Of a DNA stretch of 64,000 bases, positions 12,540 to 23,600 are shown piece after piece (positions within the stretch are counted from its first letter, which is position 1; each line of letters starts with the position of its first letter). The notes under the pieces were generated by a model that searched no databases, was not told the origin of the DNA, and saw only the letters and a list, made by a program, of their open reading frames with translations. This stretch comes from Azadirachta indica. Lineage: Eukaryota > Streptophyta > Magnoliopsida > Sapindales > Meliaceae. The stretch spans positions 3,369,182 to 3,433,181 of the forward strand of contig CM040445.1 of the NCBI GenBank assembly GCA_022749755.1, read 5' to 3'. Made by a program: the position numbers and the translations under genes.

Positions 12540-13737
12540 CCTCAGCCATTAGAAGTTGAGGGACCTTTGTTATGGGGTAAGAATAGGCGGGACACGTGAC
12601 AGTACGTAAGCCCACGATGTTCTAGCCGACACCCATGGGACAATCCGCTTATGTTAAAACCCATCTCACGAAAGATCCCTGCTAATCAGGGAAATAATCT
12701 CAAGGAATTTAAAGAGTATTCACATGAAAGGTGTCACGTGACTTATAACCAATAGTCCATAAAAAAAAAAATAGAGGAGTGGACCCTACTCTGAAACAAT
12801 CCCAAAAGTTAAGGGATTCGATTTTCAAAAGTATGAAAAAAGTTTCTTATATTTCAACTACCTGACGCCTTTTGAAACAGCCATCGAACCAGGAAGATAG
12901 TTCAGCTCCTAGAAGGCTGAAAATGGACCCTATCTAATACTGTCAGTATTTAGAGGCTACAAATAAAATCAAATGAGTTTCTGCCACATGTATTTAAGAG
13001 ATAAGATAATCTCCTACTTGAATTAAATCGTGCCAAGTGGTATATAATCTTAGATAAGGTCATGAAGATCAATCCCAACTCACCACTTGTCCATAATTTT
13101 GGCTTTAAATGATAAAATCATGGGAAGACAAAAACATGGGAAAGTAGGGCAATTCTTGTCAACCAATCACAAGCCAAGAAAGAAGACAAGGAAGAGACTT
13201 TGTTTGTTCGTAGGTTTCTCTCAAAATAACCTTAAAACATTCATTGTAGGAGTTATTTTGTGAATTATTTACTGTTCTTATCTCATAAAAGGGCCACAAC
13301 TACATCACATTAGGGTCCCATATGTGCATTTTTGTTGGTTTTATCATCTTTATATGAAGTCACTTTGTGTACGCCATTTTGAGTTACTTAAGTCGAGCCT
13401 TAAATTCACTCCCTCAAGGTACTGACTTGAGCATCAAAGTGGGTTTGCCAAAAAATCTCCGACGTTCTCTTTTTGATCGTGTTCTCTGTTGTAAGAAGAT
13501 TTATTCGATTTGGGACAAAAATCAACGAGGATACGAGGTGAGGATGGTTTGTAACAACTTAGCTCATGACTCCAAGACGCGTAGAGAACCATTTCAAAAA
13601 GACTCCTTGGGGCTTATACAAAGTTAGAACGGGTGCAAAAAACTAAGCTTAAACTATTGACTGAGCATCCATTTCCAGTTCAGATACTATCTCACCCAGT
13701 ATCCCACCTCACCAGACTTGATATTTTTACGCATCAA
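12540..13737 (-). repeat. Right long inverted arm
   Basis: Reverse-complement partner of 8362 to about 9640. Divergence is spread along the arm as substitutions and small indels, so the element is not a recent insertion. The outermost bases form a small dyad, TTGAT...ATCAA, as they do on the left. Confidence 0.75.
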
Positions 13738-14231
13738 TAATATATATATATATATATACTAATTAAATATATACGGAAGCTTTATATAATTTCATTATTT
13801 TAAAATAAATAATTATTGCATCGTAAAATATAAAAAACTAATTAATCTCTATATATGTAGTGTTAGTAAACAAAACTAATCAAGTGGTTTATCTCTTTTG
13901 GTTCTTAGATATATGAACCAGTTAGGCCTCGCCCGTTGATCATCGCAGGCTTTTGGCCTATGATTCTGCATTATGATCATATATAACAAATATATATAAT
14001 ATTATCATACAGTGATACATATATTTCAGGTCGGATGATAAGAATTATGAGCAAGATTAGGAAGCCAACAACAGACATCCGCAGAGAAGGTGTGTTTATA
14101 ATTAATTTATTTCTTCTTCGGATCTGATGTGCTAACTGCTAATGTTGTTAATTAATATTTAGTTATTTATTTATGAGAAATTTATTTATTTTATTTTTAT
14201 TGATAATGATGATATATCCGCGAAATAGGAT
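13738..14231. other. Intergenic sequence with TA microsatellite
   Basis: A (TA)n run at about 13740-13758 abuts the right end of the long-TIR element. A short open stretch at 14035-14092 (MIRIMSKIRKPTTDIRREG) ends at a plausible GT donor and could be an upstream exon of the F-box fragment, but its phase does not fit the obvious acceptor at 14231. Confidence 0.4.
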
Positions 14232-14513
14232 GATGATGATTTAATCAGTCGACTTCCAGACGACATCGTTGTTGAAACTATCAATAGATTAGGTAATCTT
14301 GTTGAAGCTGCAAGAACCAGTGTGCTTTTAACCGGAGGCAGAGATTTATGGGCTTTTAGCGCTAACCTTAACTTGGATACTCCGGAGAATATATGCAAGT
14401 CTTTGGAAGAAATACGAGAGTCGAGGTCTAAGTACACAAATTGGGTTCATAAAAAATATCTTCAAAATACATTGTCTTGTATCATCCTCGTAAATGAAGA
14501 TGAATTATGCTAA
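14232..14513 (+). pseudogene. F-box protein N-terminal fragment
   Basis: Following an AG acceptor-like site, the frame reads DDDDLISRLPDDIVVETINR, then a degenerate EAARTSVLLTGGRDLWAF, and stops at 14513. This is the F-box opening typical of plant F-box/LRR/FBD proteins (family consensus: LP followed by an aliphatic-rich helix, then ARTS-LSKRWR-LW). Instead of the usual KRWR it has TGGRD. No LRR or FBD region follows. It has about 93 codons where full genes have 350-500. It looks like a truncated relic between two transposable elements, although a short expressed gene cannot be excluded. Confidence 0.6.
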
Positions 14514-14604
14514 ACTCAGCTCACTATTTTTTATTAAAATTTTCTATTATATTATTATTATTAATTAAAGAATAATTTTAAGATTTTCAAGTTGTATCTC
14601 AGTT

Positions 14605-14636
<32 letters not shown>

Positions 14637-14879
14637 CATATGATTATAATATTAAACAGTAAAATGTAGAAGTGGGGATGAGAAGCCTTAATTAAGGCAC
14701 CCTGCAGGAGAGTAAGAAAGTAGAGGATGGAGGAGGTAAACAACTAACAAAAAGGGAACAAGTGGCGTTCGATCGGTTAGTTTTTACAGTTGTGCTTTGT
14801 TTTAATTTAATTTAATTTAATTTAATTGATTGAAGTACTTAAGAAATTACTGACGGTTATTTTGTTCAAGTAATTAATA
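14514..14879. other. Intergenic, AT-rich
   Basis: Contains a (TA)n microsatellite at about 14613-14635 and a TTTAA pentamer repeat at about 14804-14826. Nothing else is seen. Confidence 0.5.
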
Positions 14880-16250
14880 ACTGCGTCAGTGCTCCTGGTC
14901 TCTTTGATTCTGGACTTTGAAGAATCTATTAACATTTGACATTAAGGCATTACTTCAAATCAAGGACTGAGATTATATTTGATAAAATTTTACTAATTAA
15001 CCATAATAAGTTATTGTATTAAAATTAATTTGTTATGGAACAGCACCGCCGTCGCCACTCTCTTATCTTCTTCCTCTTCCATAGGGACCACAAACGATTC
15101 AAATCAATTCCATAATCTCAGCCAAATACCCTGCAAATCAAATATTACAATATATTACAATTAAATGTGTGAAATTGTTCATTGTCACCGCCAATAAATG
15201 TAAATTTATCCAATTTGCTGGATTCTACGAATGTATTGCAGAATCAAGATTGAGCATCAACTAATATGTGTAATCATGTCCTGTTCTCAACAAAATCATG
15301 CAAGAAACTATAACCAAATTTAAGCAGCTTCTAGTGGCGATGAAAGGAAAGCGGAGCGACGGAGAGTAAGATAATGAAGGTGCCGAGAGCTGATTCATTT
15401 GAAAATTAGTGTCTTGTTGTGATTCATCTTCGCTGATTTCTTTTGATTGTTCTATACAAAATGAGATTTTTTCAGAATCGAAGAAAAAAGTTGACGGGAA
15501 AATGAATTTGAAGGAAATTTCATAACATGGGTCTGTTTCTAAATCAATTTTTCTGGATTTTGAGTGATCTGACGAATGGATGCACCTTTTCTGGATGAAT
15601 TTCGTTATCTGATGGATGGATTCTCCTTTTCCGTCAAATAACTCAAAATCGAAATCAACGTCTAAATCAATTTTTTCTCCATTGAGTTCTACAAGTTCAT
15701 GGATGGATGCGCCTTTTCTGTCTCAGAAAAAGGGCTGTTTTTGGTGTTCTACCAAGAGTTCTTCCAAAAAAAATAGTAGAGAAAATCTAATATTTGATAA
15801 TGATCTTGATTGGAGTAAAAGCGATGAGTTATTGTTGGATTTGAGTATTTTTTAAGCCAAAGAGGAGGAAAAGATACTGAAAAAGGCAATAAGGGAAAAC
15901 TTATTGTCAACCTCTTTCAGATATGAATCTGTCTGATTCAAAAAAGAAGAACTTGCATCAGTATCTCAATTTCAATTCAAACATGGGTTTGATTCACATT
16001 CCATGTTCTGAGTTGTAATTTATGAAACGAAATCGAAAAGTTTGCGGAAGAAGATGAGAGAGTGGCGACGACAGCGCCAGAAGCTGTTCAAAAAGATATT
16101 AATTTCACTAATTAATTAATTTTAAAACAATAACTTATTATGATTAATTAATAAAATTTTGTCAAATATAATCTCAGCCCTCAGTTTTAAGTAATGTCAA
16201 ATGCCAGTAGATCATTCAAAGTTCAGGATTGAAGAGCTAACTCAGTAATT
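14880..16250. mobile_element. TIR element (~1.4 kb) with unexplained internal sequence
   Basis: The left arm (about 14880-15085) and the reverse complement of the right arm (about 16035-16250) share blocks such as CTGAGATTATATTTGA, AAAATTTTA, CATAATAAGTTATTGT, TTAAAATTAATT and GTCGCCACTCTCT. The centre is less A/T-rich than the surroundings and contains an 80-codon plus-strand frame (15616-15855), Ser/Lys-rich with a repeated M-D-(S/A)-P-F motif. No transposase is visible. A captured gene fragment inside a non-autonomous Mutator-like element (Pack-MULE) is possible, but I do not recognise the cargo. Confidence 0.6.
15616..15855 (+). CDS. Small Ser/Lys-rich open frame inside a TIR element (uncertain)
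   Basis: A 79-residue frame with two related segments, MDSPFPSNNSKSKS near the start and WMDAPFLSQKKG about residue 30. The upstream bases 15565-15640 contain further near-copies of the same ATGGATG-type unit. I do not recognise a family. It may be a fragment of a captured host gene, or no gene at all. Confidence 0.2.
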   Translation: MDSPFPSNNSKSKSTSKSIFSPLSSTSSWMDAPFLSQKKGCFWCSTKSSSKKNSRENLIFDNDLDWSKSDELLLDLSIF

Positions 16251-16786
16251 GGATGGGGCTTCGGAACAGCAGCAACCACTTCTTGTGTAGCCAGCCAAAG
16301 TCAACATCACACACACACCAGTTGTTCATGCTCATTACAGAGACCATATTGTGGCCTTCTTCCCCTGATCTGCTGCACTCATTCTGTAATTGATTCTTAT
16401 GATTTTATGTTCTCTGACCAGCGAATATCTAGGCTGGAATGCGTTAGGTAGACTAATAATAATCTGTATACTCGAAATTCATGAATAGATATGTCATAAA
16501 AAAGAATAAACAAGCTAGCTATATATTTGTGGATATCAATGGCATCCAATTGGCTAATACTGCAACTATCATCATTATGGTGTAAATTACAAAACTAGGA
16601 AGCCTATAAAAATGTTTCCCCCATAGAAAGACCAGTAAAAATAATGAAAGAATTTGAAGGGATAGGCTAGATACAACTGAGGACAGAATATACAATAGAA
16701 ATAATAGCTATGTCTGCAAAATTTGTTCCTCTAGTTTTAATTTTCATGCTGAAGCTGATCACCGAACAACATCGCAATTGATCATA
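16251..16786. other. 3' flank of the galactosyltransferase gene
   Basis: Between the right end of the TIR element and the stop codon of the minus-strand galactosyltransferase. It probably includes that gene's 3' UTR. No separate gene is seen. Confidence 0.5.
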
Positions 16787-19700
16787 TCATCTCATATTGC
16801 AACACTGGGCCTTTCCAAGCTTTTGCAATTTGTCCCACAAGCAGAGCATATGCCTTGGAGACTGGTAATGAGCCGTGTAATAACCTTCTATGCACCCAGA
16901 TTGGGAAAACTTCAAGCTGTGTACATACTCTACAGGTTTTGTGCTGTTGTACTGCTCCACCCACATTCCCATGCTCACATCTTCCATCTTGAACAACTGC
17001 AAAAATTAAAATTATTTTTAACTCTAGCCAAAGCAAGCAAACAAAAACCTACACACACAAACAGACACAGATTTGTGCCTGTATGTTAGCACAAAAACAC
17101 ACCCACGCAAAGGCAAGCACTCATTGCTTACTCTTAATTTATGGCTTTCAAAGTCAGAAACAACGGATTGCGCTATGTCTGACGACAAAATGTAGCCTGG
17201 CCCATTTGCATAGGGTGGATAAACTTCCTCTGGCCACTCCTGAAACCACCAGCAAATGAGGAAGAAAAGTTAGGAAATTGCCTGTCTCGCAGATCAAAAC
17301 ATTGTAAAAGAATATGCAATGTGCTAAGCAATGTGCAACATTGACAGTGACTTGGAATCTGCTGGAAAGAAGATAAAAATTTGATGAATCAAAGATAACA
17401 ATCACTTATCAAAAATCAAATAACAAATTTGAAAAATAATTTGAATTATGCACAACTAAGACATATTCTTCTTCAAAAAAGCCAACTATATGCCCATAAA
17501 TGTTTTCAAAGAAATTCAGTTAAAACATATTGAAACCTGACCGCAAGTGGAATAGACAGATAGAGAGAGGAAGAGAAAATGCAAGCAGTACTCCAATTCT
17601 TTGCATTAGCATACATATGGTTTGAATAAAATCACAATGATATCACTTAAAACTATATAGTATTGAATTGAAAACACAAGTGGAAGTTCACACAAACCCA
17701 GAAACTACAGAAATGAACCAACTGATGAGATTAAAGGTTTGGCATCTCCATCCGTACCTCATGTGTCACTGCCCATTTACCATGACGCAGGGGCTTATGA
17801 TAGTAGTTGATATTCCCAATGTACAAGCTTTTGCCCTCAGGCACTTTCTTGACTTCATTAATAACAGCATCAACTCTTACAAATGTGTCATCATCGCCTT
17901 TCATTATGTACTTAGCAGACACTGTACGAGCCTGTGAGCATCAGAAATCATTAAATGTCATCTCTGAGATTAACAATTATTCCTTCAACTTGAAATTGTA
18001 ATTAAACAACTCACCCCATATTCACAGATGGCAACAGTTTTCAACACAACCAGGTCATAGCTATCCATGTACGGAACGAGTACGATGTCACTGAAAAATT
18101 CTGCTTCTTTCTTTAACTCCACATTTACTTCTTTTCTCCCATGCTGCTCAGACACAAGAATGGAAAGGTAATTTTAGGATCTCCTACCTGCCTAGCATCT
18201 ACATGTTAAACCCATAATCAATTATTCAAGAGCATATGCTAAAATAGTTTTTGATTACCAATGCTACAAAGAATCGAGCCACCACATGCGAAGACTGAAC
18301 AAGCTTATGCTGCAACCAAGTCTTCCTCACGGTCATCCGCTCAGCAAAATGGTTTCCTGCAGAAAGAATACCAATAAAAAGTTCCACAGGACTCTCAGGG
18401 AGAGGTGGAGCTTGCCATTTGCTTGACATCTCAAGATATGTTTGGGGAGCATAACTAGGATGGGATGTAGGCAAAGAAGCGGCAAATAATGCGTGCACAT
18501 CAATGTCCCCATTCAAAGTTAGCCCAGTGGCATCCTCAAGAGTAAATCCCTGAAACCATCATCAAACAAACTTATGAGCCATCAATAGCAATCATGAGAC
18601 TAAAACATTGCATTACAGTACTCACAGTGCGATAAGGGAAGGAAGTGACATGCTTCCCATCAACATTTATATGATAGCCCTCCAAACCAGCAAGAAGAGT
18701 CAGAACAAAAAGCTTGCGCTCTGCAAATGGGAATGGCGTTGGTAAGTCGGAAGTCACCTTTTTTGTTTCAGGTCCTAACCGCCTCAGCAGCCACCATTTG
18801 TTTTTAGTCTGTTCCGAGTGACTATCATTATCACGATTCCACTTCTCACACTTCAACTTACCATCAACTACAGCCAGTCCAAAAGAAATTAACCAGTTTG
18901 GCAGTACAATAAAAATGATCAGAAAGAACAAGCCTAAAAGTACAATTAGTAAATATGATCATGCATATCCAGACTCTGCTTCAAGATACAAGAATTAACT
19001 GGAAAAGGAAAAAACAGAGAGAAGTGTAACATGCATAGCAGGCACATCTTAAAGAAGTGTAAGTTACCCCTTAAGCTAATCCTTTGAACTCAAATTTTTA
19101 AGGGCTGATCCAAACATGAAAACAACTACTAAATTTCAAATTCTTTTAAGTATCTTCTGCTGGTTCCAAAAAAAAAAAAAGGTATGTGTCCTACGGTCCA
19201 CTAATTTGATTTTGAGGCATTGATGTGCAGACACAATTAACATAAAGAAATTCAGTTAACCACATATACGTCCTAAAGGAGAAGGTAAAAAGTCTACACC
19301 CTATTTTATAATACTCACTCCAACTTTAGAAATAATAATCAACAAAAGCACACTCAACCAGTTAAATTGGCGTTTTTAATCAATTAAAGATTCCCATGAA
19401 TTAGAAAATATAACAAGCTGGCCACAATTAATTAAATTGCACTCTATATTACTTACACCCCTTCCTTCAAGGACAACATCTATAATAACTGAATATTCTT
19501 TTTTCACAAATACGATCACCCAAAAATCAATCTACTAATTACTTACCAGTAATTTCACTCTCCTAAAGAGAAACATCGATCCATTTCCACATTCAGTTAT
19601 CCGAAAACCCCAAAAAATGAATCCTTTTATTAGTACAAGGAGGACTACTCACCAGTTTCCTCATCAGCCCTGGACGGCCAGCCCTGGCACCGCAGGGCAG

Positions 19701-20523
19701 TCCCCCATTGCATCCGATAACAAGTGTTCTGCTCAATCACAGGCTTGCCACTGAAATCCCCCTTCAACCTTGGATTAAAATGCAAAATTCTTGGTGGCTC
19801 CTCCCCTTCCACCGTTTTCAAGCCACGCAACTCCATCATGAACTGTGAAACCATAACTTCCCCTTTTTCATCCTTCACTAGCGCAATCTTTGGGTTCCTC
19901 TCCGCGTGTGCTTCCCTCGGAACGCCCACTACCGTAATATGTGACCCCAGCGTGAGCCCACACGGCAAAATCATCACATTTCCGTTACTCTTAAACTCTG
20001 ACCCAGATAAAATTATGGAGTGTGCACACGATTCCGATTTGTTTTCTTGCTTTTTGGTATTGATTTGAAGGTTCCCTGATTCAAGTTCTTCCCATAGCTT
20101 TCTGCCCACTTCATGAGCAGTTTTAGCGGCCTTGTGGAACTGTAAAACTGCAGATTCAGGACTGGGTCCAAAAGTCTTAGCGTCGAATGAAACATTTGAA
20201 AGAAGTTTATTTCTGGTTTTCAACTGGGCGAAGGTGAGTTGAGTCTGAGTTGTTGGGTTCGTTTTCTGGGAAACCAAGTCCTTCACAGGACGAGATGGAG
20301 CTTTGACTTGCAAATCCTGTTCAATGTTGAGTTTATGCGGGCGAGTTATTACGTTTTCTTGAGAAATTGAACTGAACCCTGTTCTGAAAACAAACGGGAT
20401 TTGTATAACAACAAAGAATAAGTACAAAAAACCAATGAACATCAAAACTTGAATCCATCTCTGTCTGGTTAGTGACACAACTATCTCAAAATTGTCTACT
20501 CTTTCTGATTTCAGTTTTTTCAT
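16787..20523 (-). CDS. GALT6: Hydroxyproline O-galactosyltransferase, GALT6-like (GT31)
   Basis: Adds the first galactose to hydroxyproline of arabinogalactan proteins; family members are type II Golgi membrane proteins. Seven exons join in phase on the minus strand: 20523-19653, 18867-18626, 18549-18259, 18143-18015, 17931-17758, 17239-17132 and 16996-16787, giving 674 residues, the usual family length. One transmembrane segment is at about residues 24-45. A galectin-type domain follows ([39 protein letters not shown]), then the GT31 catalytic part with [12 protein letters not shown], the acidic metal motif KGDDDTFV and, near the end, [15 protein letters not shown]. An in-frame ATG 41 codons upstream (20646) would put a long Ser-rich stretch before the anchor, so I prefer 20523. 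The match is closest to Arabidopsis GALT6 (At5g62620) as I remember it. Confidence 0.9.
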
Positions 20524-20699
20524 TTCAAAAAACAAATTTTTGAAAGCAAAACTGAAACAGAACCGAGAAGACAAAGATGGTGAAGTGTTTGTTTTGGAAT
20601 TGACTGTGACCAGAAGAAACAGAGATTGAGATTTATTAGGTTTCAAAGTGAGAAGAGAGTTAGGTGATCAAGCTTCTTCAACTGAGATGGAGAGATGAA

Positions 20700-23600
20700 A
20701 TGCGGTGCCACTTTTTATGTCTCTCCATAATTTTAGATTATTTATTTATTTTCTTTTAAATCAAAACCGTATCACTTAAAATGTTATTATTTTAAAAGGG
20801 CAATTTGTTTTAAGATAAAATACATGGGATAATTACCATTCAAATTCTTTTTTTTTTTTGGTTGTACTTTTAAAATTAAGGACATAATGTTTTCTATTTG
20901 ATTTAAATAGCTCCCTGACTCTGTGAAATAACCAGTTACCGTTATATTATTCGGATCACCAAAAGAGTGTTTTAGTTATTTTCATTAGAAATTAAGGGCT
21001 TATTGGATATAAATAGAGAAACTAAGTCTTCAGTTGAGAAATTATAAAAATCAGGGACATTATTGGATGACGTTTGCTAGGAATAATAATATCATCTTTA
21101 AGAAAAATAATATAAAATTAATAATCACATTTTATATGAGAACACTAATAAAAATAACAGTAATTGCTCGAAATATTTGACACATAATTATAAATTAATA
21201 AATTAATATGGTTGTAATGTGATTTTAAATAACAAAAAATCTAAAAATTTATATTTTAAATATTTATCTAGTTGAAGTAATTTATTTAAAAATCGCAATG
21301 TAAATTTGTCAATGTAAGAGAATATATAGGAAATAAATACGCATTCAACGAATAAATTTGTTTTTTTAATAATTAATAATAATTTTTAATTCATATATTT
21401 TATTTTATTAATTTTCTGCTAAAAAATAATAAGAAATTTGGGAGAAGACAAAGGAATCGTCATTGGAAAATACGCCACCCTGACAGCTTTAAATTTCCGG
21501 CGCTCAATTTGAGGTGTCCGCCGGAGGCACCAACTTACATTACAGGTGGTTATTTGATTCTGTGCCCTGTATTCTTTCCTTTTCTCTTCTTTTTTTTTTT
21601 TTTAATATAAAAATAGTTTTGAATTTTATAAATATTTAAATAACTGAATTATTAAGAAAAAAAATGTCAAAATAGGAACGCGTTACGAGTAACGGAATAA
21701 ATAATATTCAAATCTTAAATTACATCATTTTGTTGAATGATGTCGTATTCTGATTTTGACATTGATAAGCTTAATTTTTTTTTTTTTTTGGAAAAAATGA
21801 AAACTTTGGATAATTTTGAAATTACCAATTAAGTTATTTTATGATAAGAATTCATAATTTACATCAATTTTCATCTAATCTAAAATTTATAACTAGATAG
21901 AGATTAGCCTTGTGATTGATAATCATAAACATTAATTAGATTTTCGTCACAAAATTATGATAATAATCCCATATTCAACTTCGCGATTATCTCAAAATTA
22001 TTGTCCGATACAAAAAGAATTCCTAAACAAAAAGAAGTCTACATCATTTTAGATAAATAAAATTAATCATAAATGGGGCTTTTACTATTTTTACTATTAC
22101 ATGAAAATAGAAAGATTTAACACAACACAAGATTATCAACTCTAATTATTGTTGCGTTGAATTCAAGGTAATTAGCATTAATACAATTGAGATTAAGTCC
22201 ATAATTAATGAACCCAACTAATATAAAACTTGTATGATATTTTATTTTTCCACTTTTAGATTGATACCCTACTTCCAAAATGGAATTTCAGTATCATAAA
22301 ATTGTGTTGTGTAAAATAAATCTAAGACCCAACTAAATTGATTTCTAGTTATAAATTATACTTTTTGACAACACCAAGTGAAAGAAAGTGTCCTATTGAT
22401 TTGGCCATAGATTCATATAAAAACAAGAATAGAATAATATTAGATGTTGTCGATGAATCATTCATGCATTCAACCGGGATCATGCTTATGATTATTATTA
22501 ATTGTTTTATGTTTAAATTAATGATAAAAGAAGGCGTTGCCGTTGGATGTGTCATTTGATAAGCTGTACAGAGTTTGGTCGGCTACATGTCTGTCTCTTA
22601 CTCTGGAAAGTTTGCTACAATGCTCGGATTAGCTGTTTGCCACACGATGTAATTTTATTCTATGAAATACAATAACTAAAATTAAATAACTCTTTTGTAT
22701 TATGCTTAATTCTAGCTTTATCATTTGGTATAATTTATTATTTTATAGCTGGATAATCCTGAAAATGGTTGCCCCAGTTGGCATCTGTCATGAGCCATAA
22801 ATAGAATGGGTTTTGTTCAGCCTCAGCCTTTATTTTATGGTAGGTTTTTAATGGAATATTTTGTGGCTTTTCATTTAGAAAATGGATTATAACATCCAGG
22901 TCCCTGTGTTTTTTTTCTCTTTATGAGTAATGTTCATCTGTTTATATCAATATATTCATAATCTCTACTCAACTTACAGACCAACCAATTAATTCTAGTG
23001 CCTATTTGATATAATTTCTCTATTTGTTAAAAAAAAAAATTTTAGTACTAAAATCTTCTTCTCTTTTAATATTATTTTAAAAAACTTGTTCACTTAATAT
23101 CTATACAATTTATATTAAAAGATGTGTTTAGTAACACAAATAATTAATAATTTTTTTCGTTAATGTTTGTACAAGATTTAGTTCTTAATTCAGAGGGAAT
23201 ACAAACATTAGATTTAGTAGCATGAAAAACTAAACTACAACTAAATACACCTCTCTAATTCTAAAATTTCGAGAAAGATTTTGTAAAGCAACTAAAGAAC
23301 ACCTTCGAGAATTAAGAGAAATGGATGAGTAAGAAGAATAAAAGGACTTTGAACAGATAAAAGAGTGAAAAAAAAAATCAATGGGTTAGCATTTACTAGT
23401 CCCTTCCAAAAATGGCAATTAAGTGTCTTAATAGCAAAAATGGAGTCTAACCCCCAAAGGAAGAGTCTCACCTCTCCTTACCTCTAGTCCATAATTAACA
23501 AAAATGGAGAGTTTTCCCCATTTTCTCTACCACTAGTTATCCCAATACTCTCTTATTTTGCCTTACTAAAAAATTTATTTACATATTCCCCAGATATTAG

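Larger units (their letters stand above)
8362..13737. mobile_element. 5.4-kb element with ~1.2-kb terminal inverted repeats
   Basis: The termini are TTGATGC on the left and GCATCAA on the right. The left arm (8362 to about 9640) matches the reverse complement of the right arm (about 12540-13737) nearly throughout: both contain TTGAGGGAGTGAATTTAAGG, AAACATTCATTGTAGG-type sequence and the block with ATAAATCTTCTTACAACAGA. The 2.9-kb centre carries one decayed minus-strand gene with a gypsy-type (PF04195-like) N-terminal domain. The repeats are inverted, so they are not LTRs. The insertion sits in TA-rich sequence and no clean target duplication is visible. Arm length resembles Mutator-like or foldback elements, but I see no transposase, so the class is open. 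Confidence 0.75.

Noticed and set aside
8362..13737. LTR retrotransposon
   Set aside because: The 1.2-kb terminal repeats are inverted, not direct, and there is no protease, reverse transcriptase or integrase, so the gypsy-type label of the domain does not make this an LTR element.
20524..20646. Upstream ATG giving a 41-residue longer galactosyltransferase
   Set aside because: The family begins shortly before the membrane anchor; the extra residues look like translated 5' UTR. It cannot be excluded without transcript data.
22338..22559. 73-codon frame in the 20.7-25.9 kb gap
   Set aside because: Hydrophobic, low-complexity and A/T-driven; an opposite-strand frame of similar length overlaps it and no motif is seen.
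23000..23145. hAT-type MITE
   Set aside because: The ends faintly resemble 'GTGTTTAGTAACAC'-like MITE termini, but inverted pairing and an 8-bp duplication could not be shown.
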